From Euglena gracilis (lineage: Eukaryota > Euglenida > Euglenophyceae > Euglenales), in NCBI GenBank assembly GCA_039621445.1, contig CP154957.1, positions 1,358,504 to 1,422,503 on the forward strand: a DNA stretch of 64,000 nucleotides, given 5' to 3'. Of this stretch, positions 43,636 to 54,609 are shown piece after piece (position 1 is the stretch's first letter; the number at the start of each line of letters is the position of its first letter). The notes under the pieces were generated by a model that did not search any database, was not told where the DNA came from, and worked only from the letters and a program-made list of their open reading frames with translations. Position numbers and translations under genes: made by a program.

Positions 43636-43789
43636 GTGTAGAAGTGGGGGGTCGGGGGGGGCGGCCGCCCCCCCCGAGATTTTGGAAAGAAATAATTTTT
43701 TTGAAAAGTGTGTGATTTTCTCACCACATTCTTTGTGCCTTTTCAATTTATTACATTAAAAGCTCAACTTTCATTGAACCTTTTGGTGT

Positions 43790-44890
43790 TATTGCTGTTG
43801 GAGGTCACTACGGTCTCGCCGCCCTTCGGGCGGCCAAACAAGTCCAAAACTCATGGGTCGGAGGGGGCGAAATTCTTCTTTTTTCAATTGTTTGTGAGTA
43901 TCTCACTACCGTCTCGCCGCCCTTCGGGCGGCAACAGGAAACACATGCACCTTGACTTGGCCTCGAAATTCAAAATTTTAAACATCACACGATTTCTGTT
44001 GCAAATTTGGCTTTTTGGGGGGGGAAGCCTTTGGGGAAAATGCATTACCGTCCAGCCGCCCTTTGGGCGGCAATACTTTTTTTTTGTTCCATTGCAAAAC
44101 AGCTCGGAGGGGGCGGGTTTTGGGAGGGAACTCTCATTACTGTCTCTTTTTCCGCATTTTGCACTCTTTTCGAAATACCTCTTTTTGAAATCTCAAAACA
44201 CAAAAGGCATCACCGTCTCTTGCCGCCCGTTGGGCGGAATGTCGAAATTGTGGTGGATTGTGCCATGATGTCAAAAATTGCAACATTTTGTGTCACATTC
44301 AATGCCATCTTTCAAAAAAGCGCTACCGTCTTGCCGCCCTTCAGGCGGCAAAAAAAACAATGGTTACATTAGGCATTTGTCAAGGATCTCGCCCCCCCCC
44401 CCGAGAAAAAATTGCCTCTACACCCCTGCAAAACAAGTCCAGAACTCATGGGTCGGAGGGGGAAGAAACACATGTATGTTAAAATTCTTAACGCCGGGTT
44501 CTAGGACAGAACCGGCGTCCGGAAAACCCGTGGGGGGGACGCCGGTTCTGTCCTGAACCCGGCGTCTCAAATGCCGGTTTAAATTGAAAGCAAGCATTTC
44601 TATTGACAAGTTTTGCTCTTTTTGGGGAACCTTTTTGGGAAAATGCATTACCGTCCAGCCGCCCTTTGGGCGGCAACTCCTTTTTTTGACCAGAACTCTT
44701 TTTTCATCACCGTCCCTTGCGTTGGGCTTGAAAGCTTCCAAATTGTGATGGATTTGTGCCAAAAATTGCCACGTTTTTTGTCACATTCAATGCCAAAAAG
44801 CGCTACCGTCTCGCCGCCCTTTGGGCGGCAAAAAAAATGTTGTATTGGGCCTTGTCAAGGATCTCGCCCCCCCCGAGAAAAAATCACTTC
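43790..44890 (+). repeat. Repeat family with CCGCCCTTCGGGCGG hairpins, copy 2
   Basis: At least six hairpins GCCGCCC-TT(C/T)G-GGCGGC in 1.1 kb (for example about 43818, 43917, 44059, 44660 and 44815). Phrases are shared with 13975-14590 and, inverted, with 33470-33640. Internal sub-repeats suggest several insertions of one family. Not coding. Confidence 0.75.
44491..44565. repeat. Palindrome inside the hairpin repeat
   Basis: ACGCCGGGTTCTAGGACAGA... is inverse to ...TCTGTCCTGAACCCGGCGT, about 29-bp arms with one or two mismatches and a 15-nt loop. Confidence 0.85.
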
Positions 44891-45061
44891 TACACCCCTG
44901 TCGGCCGCCCACTGTGCATCTTGCCTGACAGGCCTAAACAGCTGCTGGAGGGGAAGCTGGAGGCCAGGCTGCCCTTTTGGAAGGTTTGTACCCTGCATCT
45001 GGAGAAGACGACATTTATTGCCTGTGGAACGGCGTGACAACACACATAAGGCACGGAGGGA

Positions 45062-45409
45062 ATGCTGCACGTTCATGAGTTGGGTTGGCCTTGGTCTCTT
45101 GCAGAGACAGCCAGGATGAAGAATTGTTCTTTGCCCCATGTGGATATTTCGTGGTGCTGCATTTTCCCTCCAAGGCGTTCTTTTGGGTTGAATGTAACAA
45201 GAGGAGAAGAGTTCCTTAAATCTGGAGCATTTCCGCACGATGACTGTAGTTCTCAGTCAGGCGCGTTCACCAATTTTCCACAAATTTTACCGAAACTCTG
45301 TCTTGTGCAGCTTTGCCCCACCTACCAGCACCGTTTGAGAGCTTCAAATGCAACCTATTTCAGCTTGACAGCCAGCAATTTTCAATCCCACGAGACTTCT
45401 GTTTTGTAA
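45062..45409 (+). CDS. 115-codon open frame, unrecognised
   Basis: ATG 45062 to TAA 45407-45409. It reads MKNCSLPHVDISWCC, then GEEFLKSGAFPHDDCSSQSG. The stretch is free of repeats and of G/C runs. However, two overlapping frames (GEDDIYCLWNGVTTHI at about 45000 and DEELFFAPCGYFVVLHFPSK at about 45115) also look protein-like and could be joined by short introns, so the true structure is unresolved. Confidence 0.3.
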   Translation: MLHVHELGWPWSLAETARMKNCSLPHVDISWCCIFPPRRSFGLNVTRGEEFLKSGAFPHDDCSSQSGAFTNFPQILPKLCLVQLCPTYQHRLRASNATYFSLTASNFQSHETSVL

Positions 45410-45459
45410 GATTGAAACACACTCTGTTCCATTTTTCCATGCTTCTCTGGCACATCCAA

Positions 45460-45800
45460 GGTCCCCCCCCACCACCACTCAATACCGACCACCCCCGGGG
45501 TTGCAGGACAAGGGGTGCGTACCAGGGGTTTTTTTTAGTCGTGGACCCCCAGGGGGGGTAGGGTGGGTGGGTTCGGCCAAGCCCCCCCCGGGGGGGGGGG
45601 TCCCCCGGAGGGGGGTGGGATATACTTTTCAGGGCCGAAGGTGCCAAAATTTTTTGAAAAGTGCTATTTTAAGGCCATTTTTTTGTGGGTCCCCCGGGAC
45701 CCCCCCTTGCCCCCCCCCGGGGGGGGCCCAGGGGATGGGATCCCCTCCCCCTCCCCCCGGTCTTAAAAAAACCCCTGGTGCGTACGACCCCCCCCCCGGT
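45460..45800. repeat. G/C-run repeat with GGCCGAAGGTGCC hairpin remnant
   Basis: Paired CCCCCC/GGGGGG tracts at 45465-45495, 45550-45615, 45700-45725 and 45788. Confidence 0.55.
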
Positions 45801-45829
45801 CGGAGGTTGCAGGAACCCGATCGGTGAGG

Positions 45830-46200
45830 GGCGGCGGGTGCCACCGAACAGGGGATCCTGTCTCTGGCATTGCAAGACTACGACGCGGCCATGCCATGGT
45901 ACATGTCCATTCTATTGCTTAGTGTGTGTCCAGCCCCGCACCCGAAAGGGGTGACTGGGCCCAGAACCCCCCATTGGTCCCTGGATGGTCCAAATTGAAC
46001 CGCACGGTGCAGCACACCAAAGGCAAGCAAAGTGCGAAAAAAGTTCGAAAAGCGTTGAATCGGAGCAGGCCTTTGCGGCAGCATTTGGGCGGTATCAGCA
46101 AGTGTCGCTCTTCCAACTGACTGCAGTTTCGGCCCGCTGGGGTTGTGCACGACTTTGCATTTATTACGAATGCATCAGAAATGCGTCCGAATGGACTTTT
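45830..46200 (+). other. Exon-like stretches without family
   Basis: EQGILSLALQDYDAAMPWYM (about 45848-45907) and SVESEQAFAAAFGRYQQVSL (about 46050-46110) read like protein in two different frames. No joined model was found. Confidence 0.25.
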
Positions 46201-46616
46201 TTTTTAACATCCTTTTAATTTGGTAGTTTCATTTTGCACCACTTCCCATCCCATCCCCAGGGGCCTTTGGGGCTGAGTCACTTTCAGCCTATTCTGGTCG
46301 ACCCCCCTCCCGGGAGGGTCAGGTGCCAAAACCCTGTCAGTCACTCCGAAACATCCAGTCAGCGATAAAAAAAAAACTGGCTTTTTAAGCGTTTTTTTTT
46401 TTTGGCCTTCCCCGGGGGCTGCAAACTGGCCAGGACGGTATCTTTGGTGGCCTGGGGCTGCGCACTTACCCCCTATTTCCAACAACCCCCTAGTCAGAGG
46501 ACAGAGGTTACCGGTCGTTGGACATAGGGGGGGTGCTTGGGCAATGTGTGCAACAAACTGCATTGTGCACGTATTATTAGGGGCGGGGATGGGGGGGAGC
46601 GGGTCAAGGGGGTCAG

Positions 46617-46693
46617 CATCAGTATGGAGGGGTGGCCCCTCTACTGGACCAGCATCGGCCCGGCGCTGGAGACGATGATGAATCTGGGCCCGG
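46617..46693 (+). other. Isolated exon-like island
   Basis: Between acceptor GGGGTCAG and donor CCCGG|GTAG the frame reads ISMEGWPLYWTSIGPALETM. GC-rich, unlike its flanks. Not recognised. A GTCCAAC-family piece at 46470-46535 precedes it. Confidence 0.3.
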
Positions 46694-46699
46694 GTAGAT

Positions 46700-47790
46700 G
46701 CACCCATGCACCTCCCGCATCTTGATATCCTGCTGCGTTCAATCACTGATCGACATTGGTGGCAGTCTTCAGACATGTGTTTGCAATGGATGGGTAATCA
46801 TGATCGCCTTGTTTTAAAGAAGGCATACCAGTGGTCTGCACCCCTCCCCCCAAGGGGGAGGGGTGGTCAGACAGGGCAGAAATTCAAAGCCCGCATGGGG
46901 GCTCTTCATCGTCATCAACCCAAAAATTCCCTCCCGTGGGAAAAAAATGCAAAATAAGACTCTCCCAACATTCCTCCCTATGTCAAACGACCTGTAATCT
47001 CTGTATTCCGACCGGGGGGGGGGGGGAGGTATTGTGAAATGTTTCTTCAATGTGTGGTGGTGTTTTCAGTTTTTTTTTGAAGAATTCAAAATTCTTGTTT
47101 GTATTTCTTTCTATCCCAACTATTCTGGATTGTTGAGAGTAAAGAAAGAAGAAATCCCAATTTTTATTTATTTAGGTCATGAAGCGCTGAAGGTGTGACT
47201 TTCTCCCCCCCAAGGCCAAGGGGGGTCCGCGGACCCCCCATGGAACCAAAAAATTTTCCCCCCAGCGCTTCTCGCCAGCTGACCTATGTTTTGATCATCT
47301 TTTTTTTTGGCGGTGAAAACATCACCTGAAAACGCAATTTTTTTTGAAGCTCCTCAAAAATGTTTCAGGCGCTTTGTGACGAATTTTTTTTACCCAAGGG
47401 GGGGGGGGTCGACCACCCCTCCCCCCCCTCCCAGGGGGGGGAAGGGTCCAGGACCCTCCTCTCCCTCTCGCTTTATACCCTGCCCCCGGGGGGGGGGGAG
47501 TCTGCTGGCAGGCTTGCTAATGGAGATTTTTTTCCAGTGACCAGCGGGAAGTGCCGAATTTTTTTGACCCTGGCTGGACTCAGATGGGGTCCCCCAACCT
47601 GAAATAAATTTCCTCCGGCGCTGTGCGCCGAGGTGGAAATGAAGTTTCTAATGCGTTTTTTTCCCCAGTGACTGGCAAAATCCCCAGCCAGTGGACCCCC
47701 TCCCAGTTCCTTAAGCAAAAGCTTGCTCCGGGTGGGGGAATGTTGACATCTCCCATCCTCCTTCCTCCGTGTGCGGAAGCTCCCCATGCC
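46700..47790. repeat. G/C-run repeats and CTCCGGCGCTGTGCGCCGAG module
   Basis: 47480-47700 is a CTAG-type family copy (CCGGCGCTGTGCGCCG at about 47614, AGGTGGAAATGA). C/G pairs occur at 46845-46865, 47015, 47205-47240 and 47400-47440. No gene is supported. Confidence 0.5.
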
Positions 47791-47794
47791 CTGA

Positions 47795-48119
47795 CAGGGC
47801 GGTCTGTAAGGGACAGGAAAGTTTTTTTTTTATTTTCTTAAGGACCGCCCCCCTTTCGGCCAAAGGGCCGACCAAGGGCCGGACTGGGACTTGAACAGGG
47901 TCCAAGATTCAAAAGTCCAAAAAACACTTTTTTTGATGATTTGGGTGGATGGGCGATGGTCCAAGGATGCCAAGAATCAGTTTTTTTCCCTGATGTCGAC
48001 CTGTGTTCTCACCGAAGAATGCCAAATTTCTTTGCCCATTTTCCTGTATATTTTTTATTGAGTGTGCTGGGACAGGGGACAGCGGAGTTTTTTTTTTTAT
48101 TTGCTTAAGGACCGTCCTG
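47795..48119 (-). mobile_element. hAT-type MITE, copy 4, inverse orientation, exact target duplication
   Basis: 325 bp with CAGGGCGGTCTGTAAG / CTTAAGGACCGTCCTG ends, the interior inverse to copies 1-3, flanked by an exact 8-bp repeat TGCCCTGA (47787-47794 and 48120-48127). Confidence 0.87.
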
Positions 48120-48127
48120 TGCCCTGA

Positions 48128-48330
48128 AGCTGCCCACCACTCATGGTATTGCCGTTCCATCGTGGAATTTGGCGCCGGGAAGTCCGTGGCCGACCCCATC
48201 CGGCCCTTCCTTGACATGCACTGGCTTCACTCAGAGGACCGGAAGAAGCCCAGGGGCCGGCGACCGCCACAGGGCTTCTTTTCAGCAGGATCTGCCACAG
48301 GGCACGATTCTGCTGAAAATCCCTCGGCGT
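48128..48330 (+). other. Exon-like island, unrecognised
   Basis: Reads WYCRSIVEFGAGKSVADPIR then PFLDMHWLHSEDRKKP, GC-rich and non-repetitive, but without convincing splice sites at both ends. No family recognised. Confidence 0.3.
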
Positions 48331-48620
48331 GATTCCTGCATTTTGGAAACAGTTGGTCGTCCGACTCAAAATAAGTGGAGTTGGTTTGGTTTGTGGAGTT
48401 GCCCATTTTTGCAGAGAATTGGCCCCTATGCCGGGGCCGGGGGAGGGGGGGGGGCACGTCGGGAGGTGTCCTGGGCATTGGACAGCTGTAGAGGCGGGTC
48501 AGGCCCTGAGTCGTGCAACGAATGGCAACACCGGAATGCCTGACGTTCCAGAGCCCCACAAAACCAACAAACTTTCCGTAAATTCCAAAGTTTTTCACAA
48601 TTTCAGGGAGAATGGATGAC

Positions 48621-48815
48621 AACCCCCAAGTATAAGCAACCCCTCTAGAAGCAACATTCAAACATAAGCAACCCCTCACTGGATTCATGAAGGAATTTTC
48701 ATTAAAACAGCATAAAAACGGCAGAAATAAGCGACCCCAAATATAAGCAACCCCTGAAACCAATTTTCGGATCCCCAAATATGAGCTACCGGTTGCTTAT
48801 GTTTGGGGGGGGGTT
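48621..48815. mobile_element. Small TIR element with TATAAGCAACCCC repeats
   Basis: AACCCCCAAGTATAAGCAACC (48621) is inverse, with mismatches, to GGTTGCTTATGTTTGGGGG..GTT (end 48815). The motif (A)TAAGCAACCCC is repeated three to four times inside. About 195 bp. Confidence 0.55.
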
Positions 48816-50340
48816 AATATGAGGTTCCCAGGGTTTTTTTCTCGTCACCGGACATTTTCTGTTATTTTGCTTCATTTGAAAATTTTTGAGAAACTTGTGT
48901 TTTCGACTCCAAAATGGCAAAAATGGCAGAGTCTGTAGCTCTGCTTAGGGGATGCATTGCAAAACACTGTTAGATGGGGTGTTTTAAGGAATTCCTTTAG
49001 GATGTCCAGACCGTATAAATCGCTCAAAAACATGCACCAAAATGAGCTGAAAAATGGCTGTATTTTGGGCTACAGGTGGAGCGAGGAAATTTTTTTTTGC
49101 TGGGCAACGGTTTCAATACTGGTCGTTCGTTTTCCCCTTTATTTTACTTTGTGATGGGGAGTTTCCAGGGGGGGATCTGTCGCTGAGAAAATTCTGTTGG
49201 AAGAGATTCTAGACCAATCTCAAAAAATCCTGCCCGCTGAAAATGGCTGCAAAAAATTATAGGAAGACACATGTGAACCCAATCCATTCTATCCATTCAA
49301 GAAAATCCATTATTTTTTCTTATCTTTTCATATCCATTCTTGAGGCTTCAAATTTCGAAAATTGAAAAAATCCTAAGCTCCAAAATCCCCCCCAAAAAGC
49401 AAAAAACCCCATCGCAAATGTTTTCCTTGATTTTGGAAAACCAATACAAATTTTGAACAGTTAATTTGGAAAGAGAAAATCCACGTCATTTTTGGCGTTG
49501 GAACTTGAGGCTATTGATTTTTTAAACACCTGTTGGAAAAAATCCTGGACAAGTCCCTATGATGGTGGGGAAACACCTGGAATCTGAGAAAGAATTTCGA
49601 CCAGAATTCTTCTCATGGCAATTTTCCCTGTTCCACCCCCCCCCCCTTGTACTGGTAGAGGGTTTCCAGAGGCACATTTGTCAGGCCGAGACATCATGAA
49701 GGCCGAGACATCATGATGCATTTTTTCTCGTATTTTGGAAAAATTCATTTAGGAACGTTGATTAATTGGAACAGACAAGATACAATCGCGATTGTGAGGC
49801 GCTGGTTCCGTCGTGAAATTGGCGTCGTGGATGCTGGTTCACCACAGAACCGGTGTCTCCCTTTTCTTAATATGGAACCATTATTGTCCATTTGATGGAC
49901 TTGTTTAGCCATTTGAGCCATTGGACCATCACAGCTACATTATTTGGCCCAATATGTTTGTTTTGCCACACAGTTTGCATGAAATGATTTGTGTTGAAAA
50001 CTCCACTTCGTGGCCAAGTTGTCTCCGATGGAACCGGTGGTTTCCTGCCTGACTTGTCTGGTGACAACTCCCCGGGGGGTAGTCAGGCATGATTTCTTTT
50101 CTCTGTGCTTTGAACCCCCAATGATTCAATAGGAATGATTGAAAACACGGCACTGGAACACGGACAGACCCCCCCTCCCAACCCTCCCTGCCGCGCCCAG
50201 TCCTCTGGGGGCGCTCCCATGACAATGCCCAGGCGGCCGCCCTGCAGGGGCTGGAGCAGAGGTGTTTTTCAGGGTTGGTGACCCCGGGGGTTCCTGCGAG
50301 GTCGGGGGTCGGGCTGAGTGGGTTCCCCCCCCCCGGAGAA
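48816..50340. other. Low-complexity AT-rich spacer, no supported gene
   Basis: Only short open frames. A duplicated GGCCGAGACATCATGA lies at about 49683-49715. 50090-50335 has small inverted GC tracts. Confidence 0.4.
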
Positions 50341-50344
50341 GAGG

Positions 50345-50590
50345 TTTCCTCTATTTTTTTTATTTTTTTTGTATTATATATTATTATATTATATATTATC
50401 ATATTGTATTTTTTGTATATATATTATTAACATATTATCATATTATATTTTTTATGAATATATTCTATTTTTTTATATTATATTTTATTATATTATGTAT
50501 TATTATATTATATTTTTTTCTGTTATATATTATTATTATGTATTATTATATTATATGTTTTGTATTTTATTTTATTTTATATTTTTGGCA
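50345..50590. repeat. TATTATATTA-type AT microsatellite
   Basis: Almost pure T/A for 240 bp with TTATATTATATT units. Confidence 0.9.
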
Positions 50591-51350
50591 CAAAGCGCCG
50601 AAATTTTTTGAACCAAATTGACTCCCCAGAAGTGGGTCCCCTGCAATTGGGGGCTTGAGGTGGGTGGTTCTCCCTGGGTCCTGAATAAAAAGTCCTCTGG
50701 GCTGGACTGCGTGGGGTCCTTCCTGAACGCGCAGCGCCAGTGACCCCCTTGGGCCTGCCCCGGGGGGTCAGGCAGCAGTCAGCAATGCGTTCTCGACGCA
50801 ACTGGGCCGTGGGAAACGGTGCCCCTGCCTTCACCCTGCACCACCCCTGTCCAGTGTCAACGTTGGCATGCTGTTTTTTCTTTGTAATTGCTTCTTTGAA
50901 TGCGTTTTTTGAAATATTTTTTGTTCGTTTTTCCAGAAGGCGCCTCAACAGAATTCAGTCAGACAATAATTTTCTTTTCATTGAAGGACAATGCTCGCGT
51001 CAACATACAAGCTATTGTCTACCCCCCCCTCTGTCCCCCCCCCCCCCGTGAGGTCACTTACCTCGGGAAGTTGTCGAGCCTTCAGGGGCTGATTTGTCAT
51101 GTTGGAAAGTCCACTGCAAGGCCTCCCCGGCAATTTGACTCCTGAGTTTTGTCGTCGCCGATTTGTCGACAACTTCCCGGATGGGGGTTTGTTTTTGTGC
51201 AGCGGTCCGGCCAGATCGGCAGGCTGCCTGCATTTCGGCGTAGACTGAAACGTTAGTGCGGCTTTGCTTTCGGTGAACGTTTTGCCGTTCGGAATTCGGA
51301 AGTTCACGCGGCCCACGCCCGTCATTGCGGCGCCGTCGGCGACAATGCAC
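50577..51350 (-). CDS. Two minus-strand exon candidates, unrecognised
   Basis: 51350-51060 is an open frame (VYAEMQAACRSGRTAAQKQT then LRSQIAGEALQWTFQHDKSA) ending at a textbook donor CCCGAG|GTAAGT. Downstream, 50948-50577 is a 123-codon frame beginning RRLLEKRTKNISKNAFKEAI. The joining acceptor is not obvious. A second frame of the first segment (GVGRVNFRIPNGKTFTESK) is also open, so the reading is uncertain. Confidence 0.3.
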
Positions 51351-51419
51351 TTCTTCTTCTTCTTTTATTGACCGCTCCTTGCGGTTGACGCACTGCCCTG
51401 GCCCTCACAGACCATTTGG

Positions 51420-52330
51420 GTGTCCTGTTTGGGGCCAGTGCATTTTTAAAGCGTGGCCAACCCCACGTGCCGGGGAGGGGGCTTCCTGAGCCAGGCTGCT
51501 TCAGGGTTTGCAGTATGGGGGGGTGGTGGGCAGGCTGTTTTTAGTCGGGTGCCAACCCCACCCCGGGGGGGGGGGGCTGCCTGGGCAGGCACTCCAAGGC
51601 ACCCCCGACCCGCCCCCCGGGGGGGGGGGGGGGTAGGGCACTCAGCCAAAAGTGTCCTACCACAGACCCTGGCGCCTTTGGCGCCGGGGAGCCAAAAATG
51701 GCCTATTTTCAAAGGAATGTGCCTGGGCCGAAATCCGACCCGCCCGGGGGGCGGGGGTAGTGCCTGCCTGGGCAGGCACCTCAATGCACTCCGGACCCCC
51801 CCCTCCTCCCCCGGGGTTGGTAAAAAACGGCCTGGTGGTGGACCTGCAGCTAGTCCATATTTGGCTTGTGGAAATCCTGGTGGACACCCTAGGAGGGGAG
51901 CTTTGGAGAGAGCACTTTGGATGTTATTGCTTACTGTCCTTGCCAACTACCTCCCCCTCCAGTCTAAGCAAGGGTGGCAAGGTCTGGGGGTGCTGGTGCT
52001 TGGGTGGCAAAAAATATAGAACCAGCTGGAGGTGCTTTGACAGAGGGGGTAAACCCTCAGAAGAAAACCTGGCATTTTGTTCATGCCATGAAAAATGAAT
52101 TTCCTTCAATTTGGCGTGGTTTGCACAACTTGAAGGCATTGGGATGCAAAAGTCAACAATACCTCACAAATCAACTTTCAGAACTTTCTGAAATGGTGAA
52201 AATTTCGAGATATTTCTCATGGAAATGCACAAGAAAAAAGTTCACCCCCGGAAGACCCTTAAAAAGATGGGTCACGCGCCACACAGATGAACAGAAAGCC
52301 CTGTTAAGGGTCATCAGCTTTTGATGTGAC
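51420..52330. repeat. G/C-run repeat with GGCACTCC/GCAGGCAC modules
   Basis: Two similar blocks (CTGGGCAGGCAC(T)CCAA.GCACC at 51565-51605 and CCTGGGCAGGCACCTCAATG at 51760-51785) and a perfect hairpin GGCGCCTTTGGCGCC (about 51670). Confidence 0.5.
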
Positions 52331-53112
52331 CTCCCCCTAATTGTGCTTGAAGGTCAGGACCCCGAGCCACGGTGTTGGTCCAAAAATCGGACACCACAAG
52401 AAAACACTGGTCCACCCACCCCCACTCTCCCAGAGGTGTAAACACAAATATGGACCCTCAAAACAGCGATTCAACAAGCGAAATGAGGTTTCTAAAGGTT
52501 GGGCTTGGGCCAAAGGAATTAAAGTGTTCCAAAAGCACATTCTTATCCAAAAAAATCCAGGAAAAAAAATGGAAAACAGAGAGAAACCTGGCTGAACATC
52601 CAAAAATCTTTCAAATAGAGTACTTTCAGAAAAAAAATAGTACAAGTAAAAGTACAAAAAAAAATGCAAAAAGCTGCAAAAAATGTAAAAAGAAAGTAAA
52701 TCTTTTGTAATAAATACAAAAAGAACAAAATGCAGTACAATTTTCATCAAAATACAAAAACCGCAACAACGCAAAGCCTGCGCTCACACTTCCTCCTCCC
52801 ACCTGTTTCCTGCAGAGGGGTCCTCTTGTGCAAAAAGGCAACACTCACCATCTACTGAGTACCCTGACCTTGGCCTGCCAACCAGCCTGAATTTGACTTA
52901 CCCTGCGGGGAGGGGAGACTTGGAGGGCCTTGAGGGTCGTGGTCATGCACAGAATTTCGCCCCGAAATCCCTATTCCGGGCTTCTGGTGCCTTCAGCGCC
53001 AGGAGTGTCTTGGTCAAGCCCAGGAATTTCCGGCCATTGGCCATGTGCCTCCACCCCCAGGGGGGTCCCCAGGGGGTCGGATCTGGGTGCCTTGGTACCA
53101 AGCACCTCTGAT
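52331..53112. other. Spacer, AT-rich then GC-rich, no supported gene
   Basis: A-rich stretch at 52560-52760. 52960-53100 has a hairpin-like TGGTGCCTTCAGCGCCA module followed by GGTACCAAGCACCTCTG, a phrase also found next to the decamer array at 37600. Confidence 0.4.
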
Positions 53113-53236
53113 GATGCTGGGTGATGCTGGGCGATGCTGGGCGATGCTGGATTTTTGGAGACCAGAGGTGGGGTTCCGATGCTGGGCGATGCTGGGCGAT
53201 GCTGGGCGATGCTGGGCGATGCTGGGAGATGCTGGC
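53113..53236 (+). repeat. Decamer minisatellite GATGCTGGGC
   Basis: About ten units in two blocks, split by AGACCAGAGGTGGGGTTCC. Inverse orientation relative to 37640-37732. Confidence 0.9.
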
Positions 53237-53239
53237 ATT

Positions 53240-53590
53240 TTTTTGTATATTTTGGAGAATTGAACCATTTTTGGGATAATTTTCCCACAAAGCTCCAGTT
53301 TTACACCCATTTTGGTCATTATGGGTCAATTTTTGCTAATTTGGGGGCTATTTATCACTGATTTGGCCAATATTGGGCTAATTGGGGCCTTTTTGAGCAG
53401 ATTTTATGGCATTTTGGCCATTTTGCGTCTTTTTGGTGATTTTGGGTCATTTTTCACAATCTTTTGTGGACATTGTTGGCATTTTTGGGCAGTTTTTGGT
53501 TATTTTGGTTGCTTTTGGGCTTTTTGTGGTCAATTTTGGGCTTTTTGTGGCCATTTTTGGGGCTTTTGTGGTTATTTTGGCTTGGTTAGG
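53240..53590 (+). repeat. G/T-rich degenerate repeat
   Basis: Irregular TTTTGGGCATTTTTGG and TTTTTGTGGTCATTTTGG units. An open frame passes through, but its composition (F, G, W, V only) is not credible as a domain. Confidence 0.6.
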
Positions 53591-53599
53591 AGCCAACGG

Positions 53600-54060
53600 A
53601 TGAATACTGGACAGATACTGGACAAGATGCAGATGCTGGACAAGATGAACTGGATGCAGGCACTGGACAAGGTGCAGATGCTGGACAAGAAGCCGATGCT
53701 GGACAAGATGCAGATGTTGGATGCTGGACAAGATGAACTGGATGCAGACACTGGACAACATGCAGATGGTGGACAAGATGCAGTTGCTAGACAAGAAGCA
53801 GATACTGGACAACGTGCAGATGCTGGACAAGATGCAGATACTGCACAAGATGCAGATGCTGGACAAGAAGCAGATGGTGGACAAGATGCAATTGCTAGAC
53901 AAGAAGCAGATGCTGGACAACGTGCAGATGCTGTACAAGATACAGATACTGCACAAGATGCAGATGCTGGACAAGAAGCAGATGGTGGACAAGATGCAGA
54001 TGCTGGACAAGGCAGTGGATGCAGGATGCAAGGGATGCAGCTACTGGACAAGATTGAGAC
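53600..54060 (+). repeat. Minisatellite of GATGCTGGACAA/GATGCAGATGCTGGACAAG units
   Basis: 12- to 18-bp units. Because units are multiples of 3, two frames stay open (LDKMQM... and DAGQDAD...). It may be translated, but the openness follows from the repeat. Confidence 0.85.
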
Positions 54061-54204
54061 GCAGCCGAAGCCACTCCCTGCAAAAGACCGGCCTTGGAGC
54101 TCAATATATTGGACAACACAATCGACTGGTCGGATACGGCCACACTTTGCTGTGTCTTTCCTTGGTTGTTGCTGTTTTAACCTCTGCACCACATCCTGTG
54201 CCGG

Positions 54205-54600
54205 CAAAAAGCAGCAAAGGTGGTCAAAAGTGGTCAAAAGCTGGCAAAAGTGGGGTAAAGTGGTCAGAAAGCAGCAAAAGTGGTAAAAAAAAAAGTGGGC
54301 AAAAGTGGTCAAAAAGCAGCAAAAGTGGGCAAAAAAAAGTGAAAGTGATCAAAAAGCAGCAACAATGGCCAAAAGTGGGCAAAAAGTAGCAAATGTGGCC
54401 AAAAGTGGTCAAAAAGCAGCATAAGTGATCAAAAAGCTGCAAAGGTGGTTGGAAATGGGCAAAAGTGGGCAAAAAGCAGCAAAAGTGGTCAAGAAGCAGT
54501 CAAAATTGGTCAAAAGGCAGCAAATGTGGGCAAAAGTGGTCTAAAAGCAGTCAAAAGTGGTCAAAGTGGTCAAAATGCAACCAAAGGTGGCCAAAAGTAG
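54205..54600 (+). repeat. Minisatellite AAAAAGCAGCAAAAGTGGTC
   Basis: About 18 diverged units of 18-22 bp alternating GTGGTCAAAA and GCAGCAAAA. Confidence 0.85.
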
Positions 54601-54609
54601 CCTGGCCAA

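Noticed and set aside
53600-54060. 324-codon and 222-codon open frames through the GATGCTGGACAA repeat
   Set aside because: Both stay open because the unit length is a multiple of three and lacks stops. The products are pure repeat without a domain, so I list a minisatellite instead.
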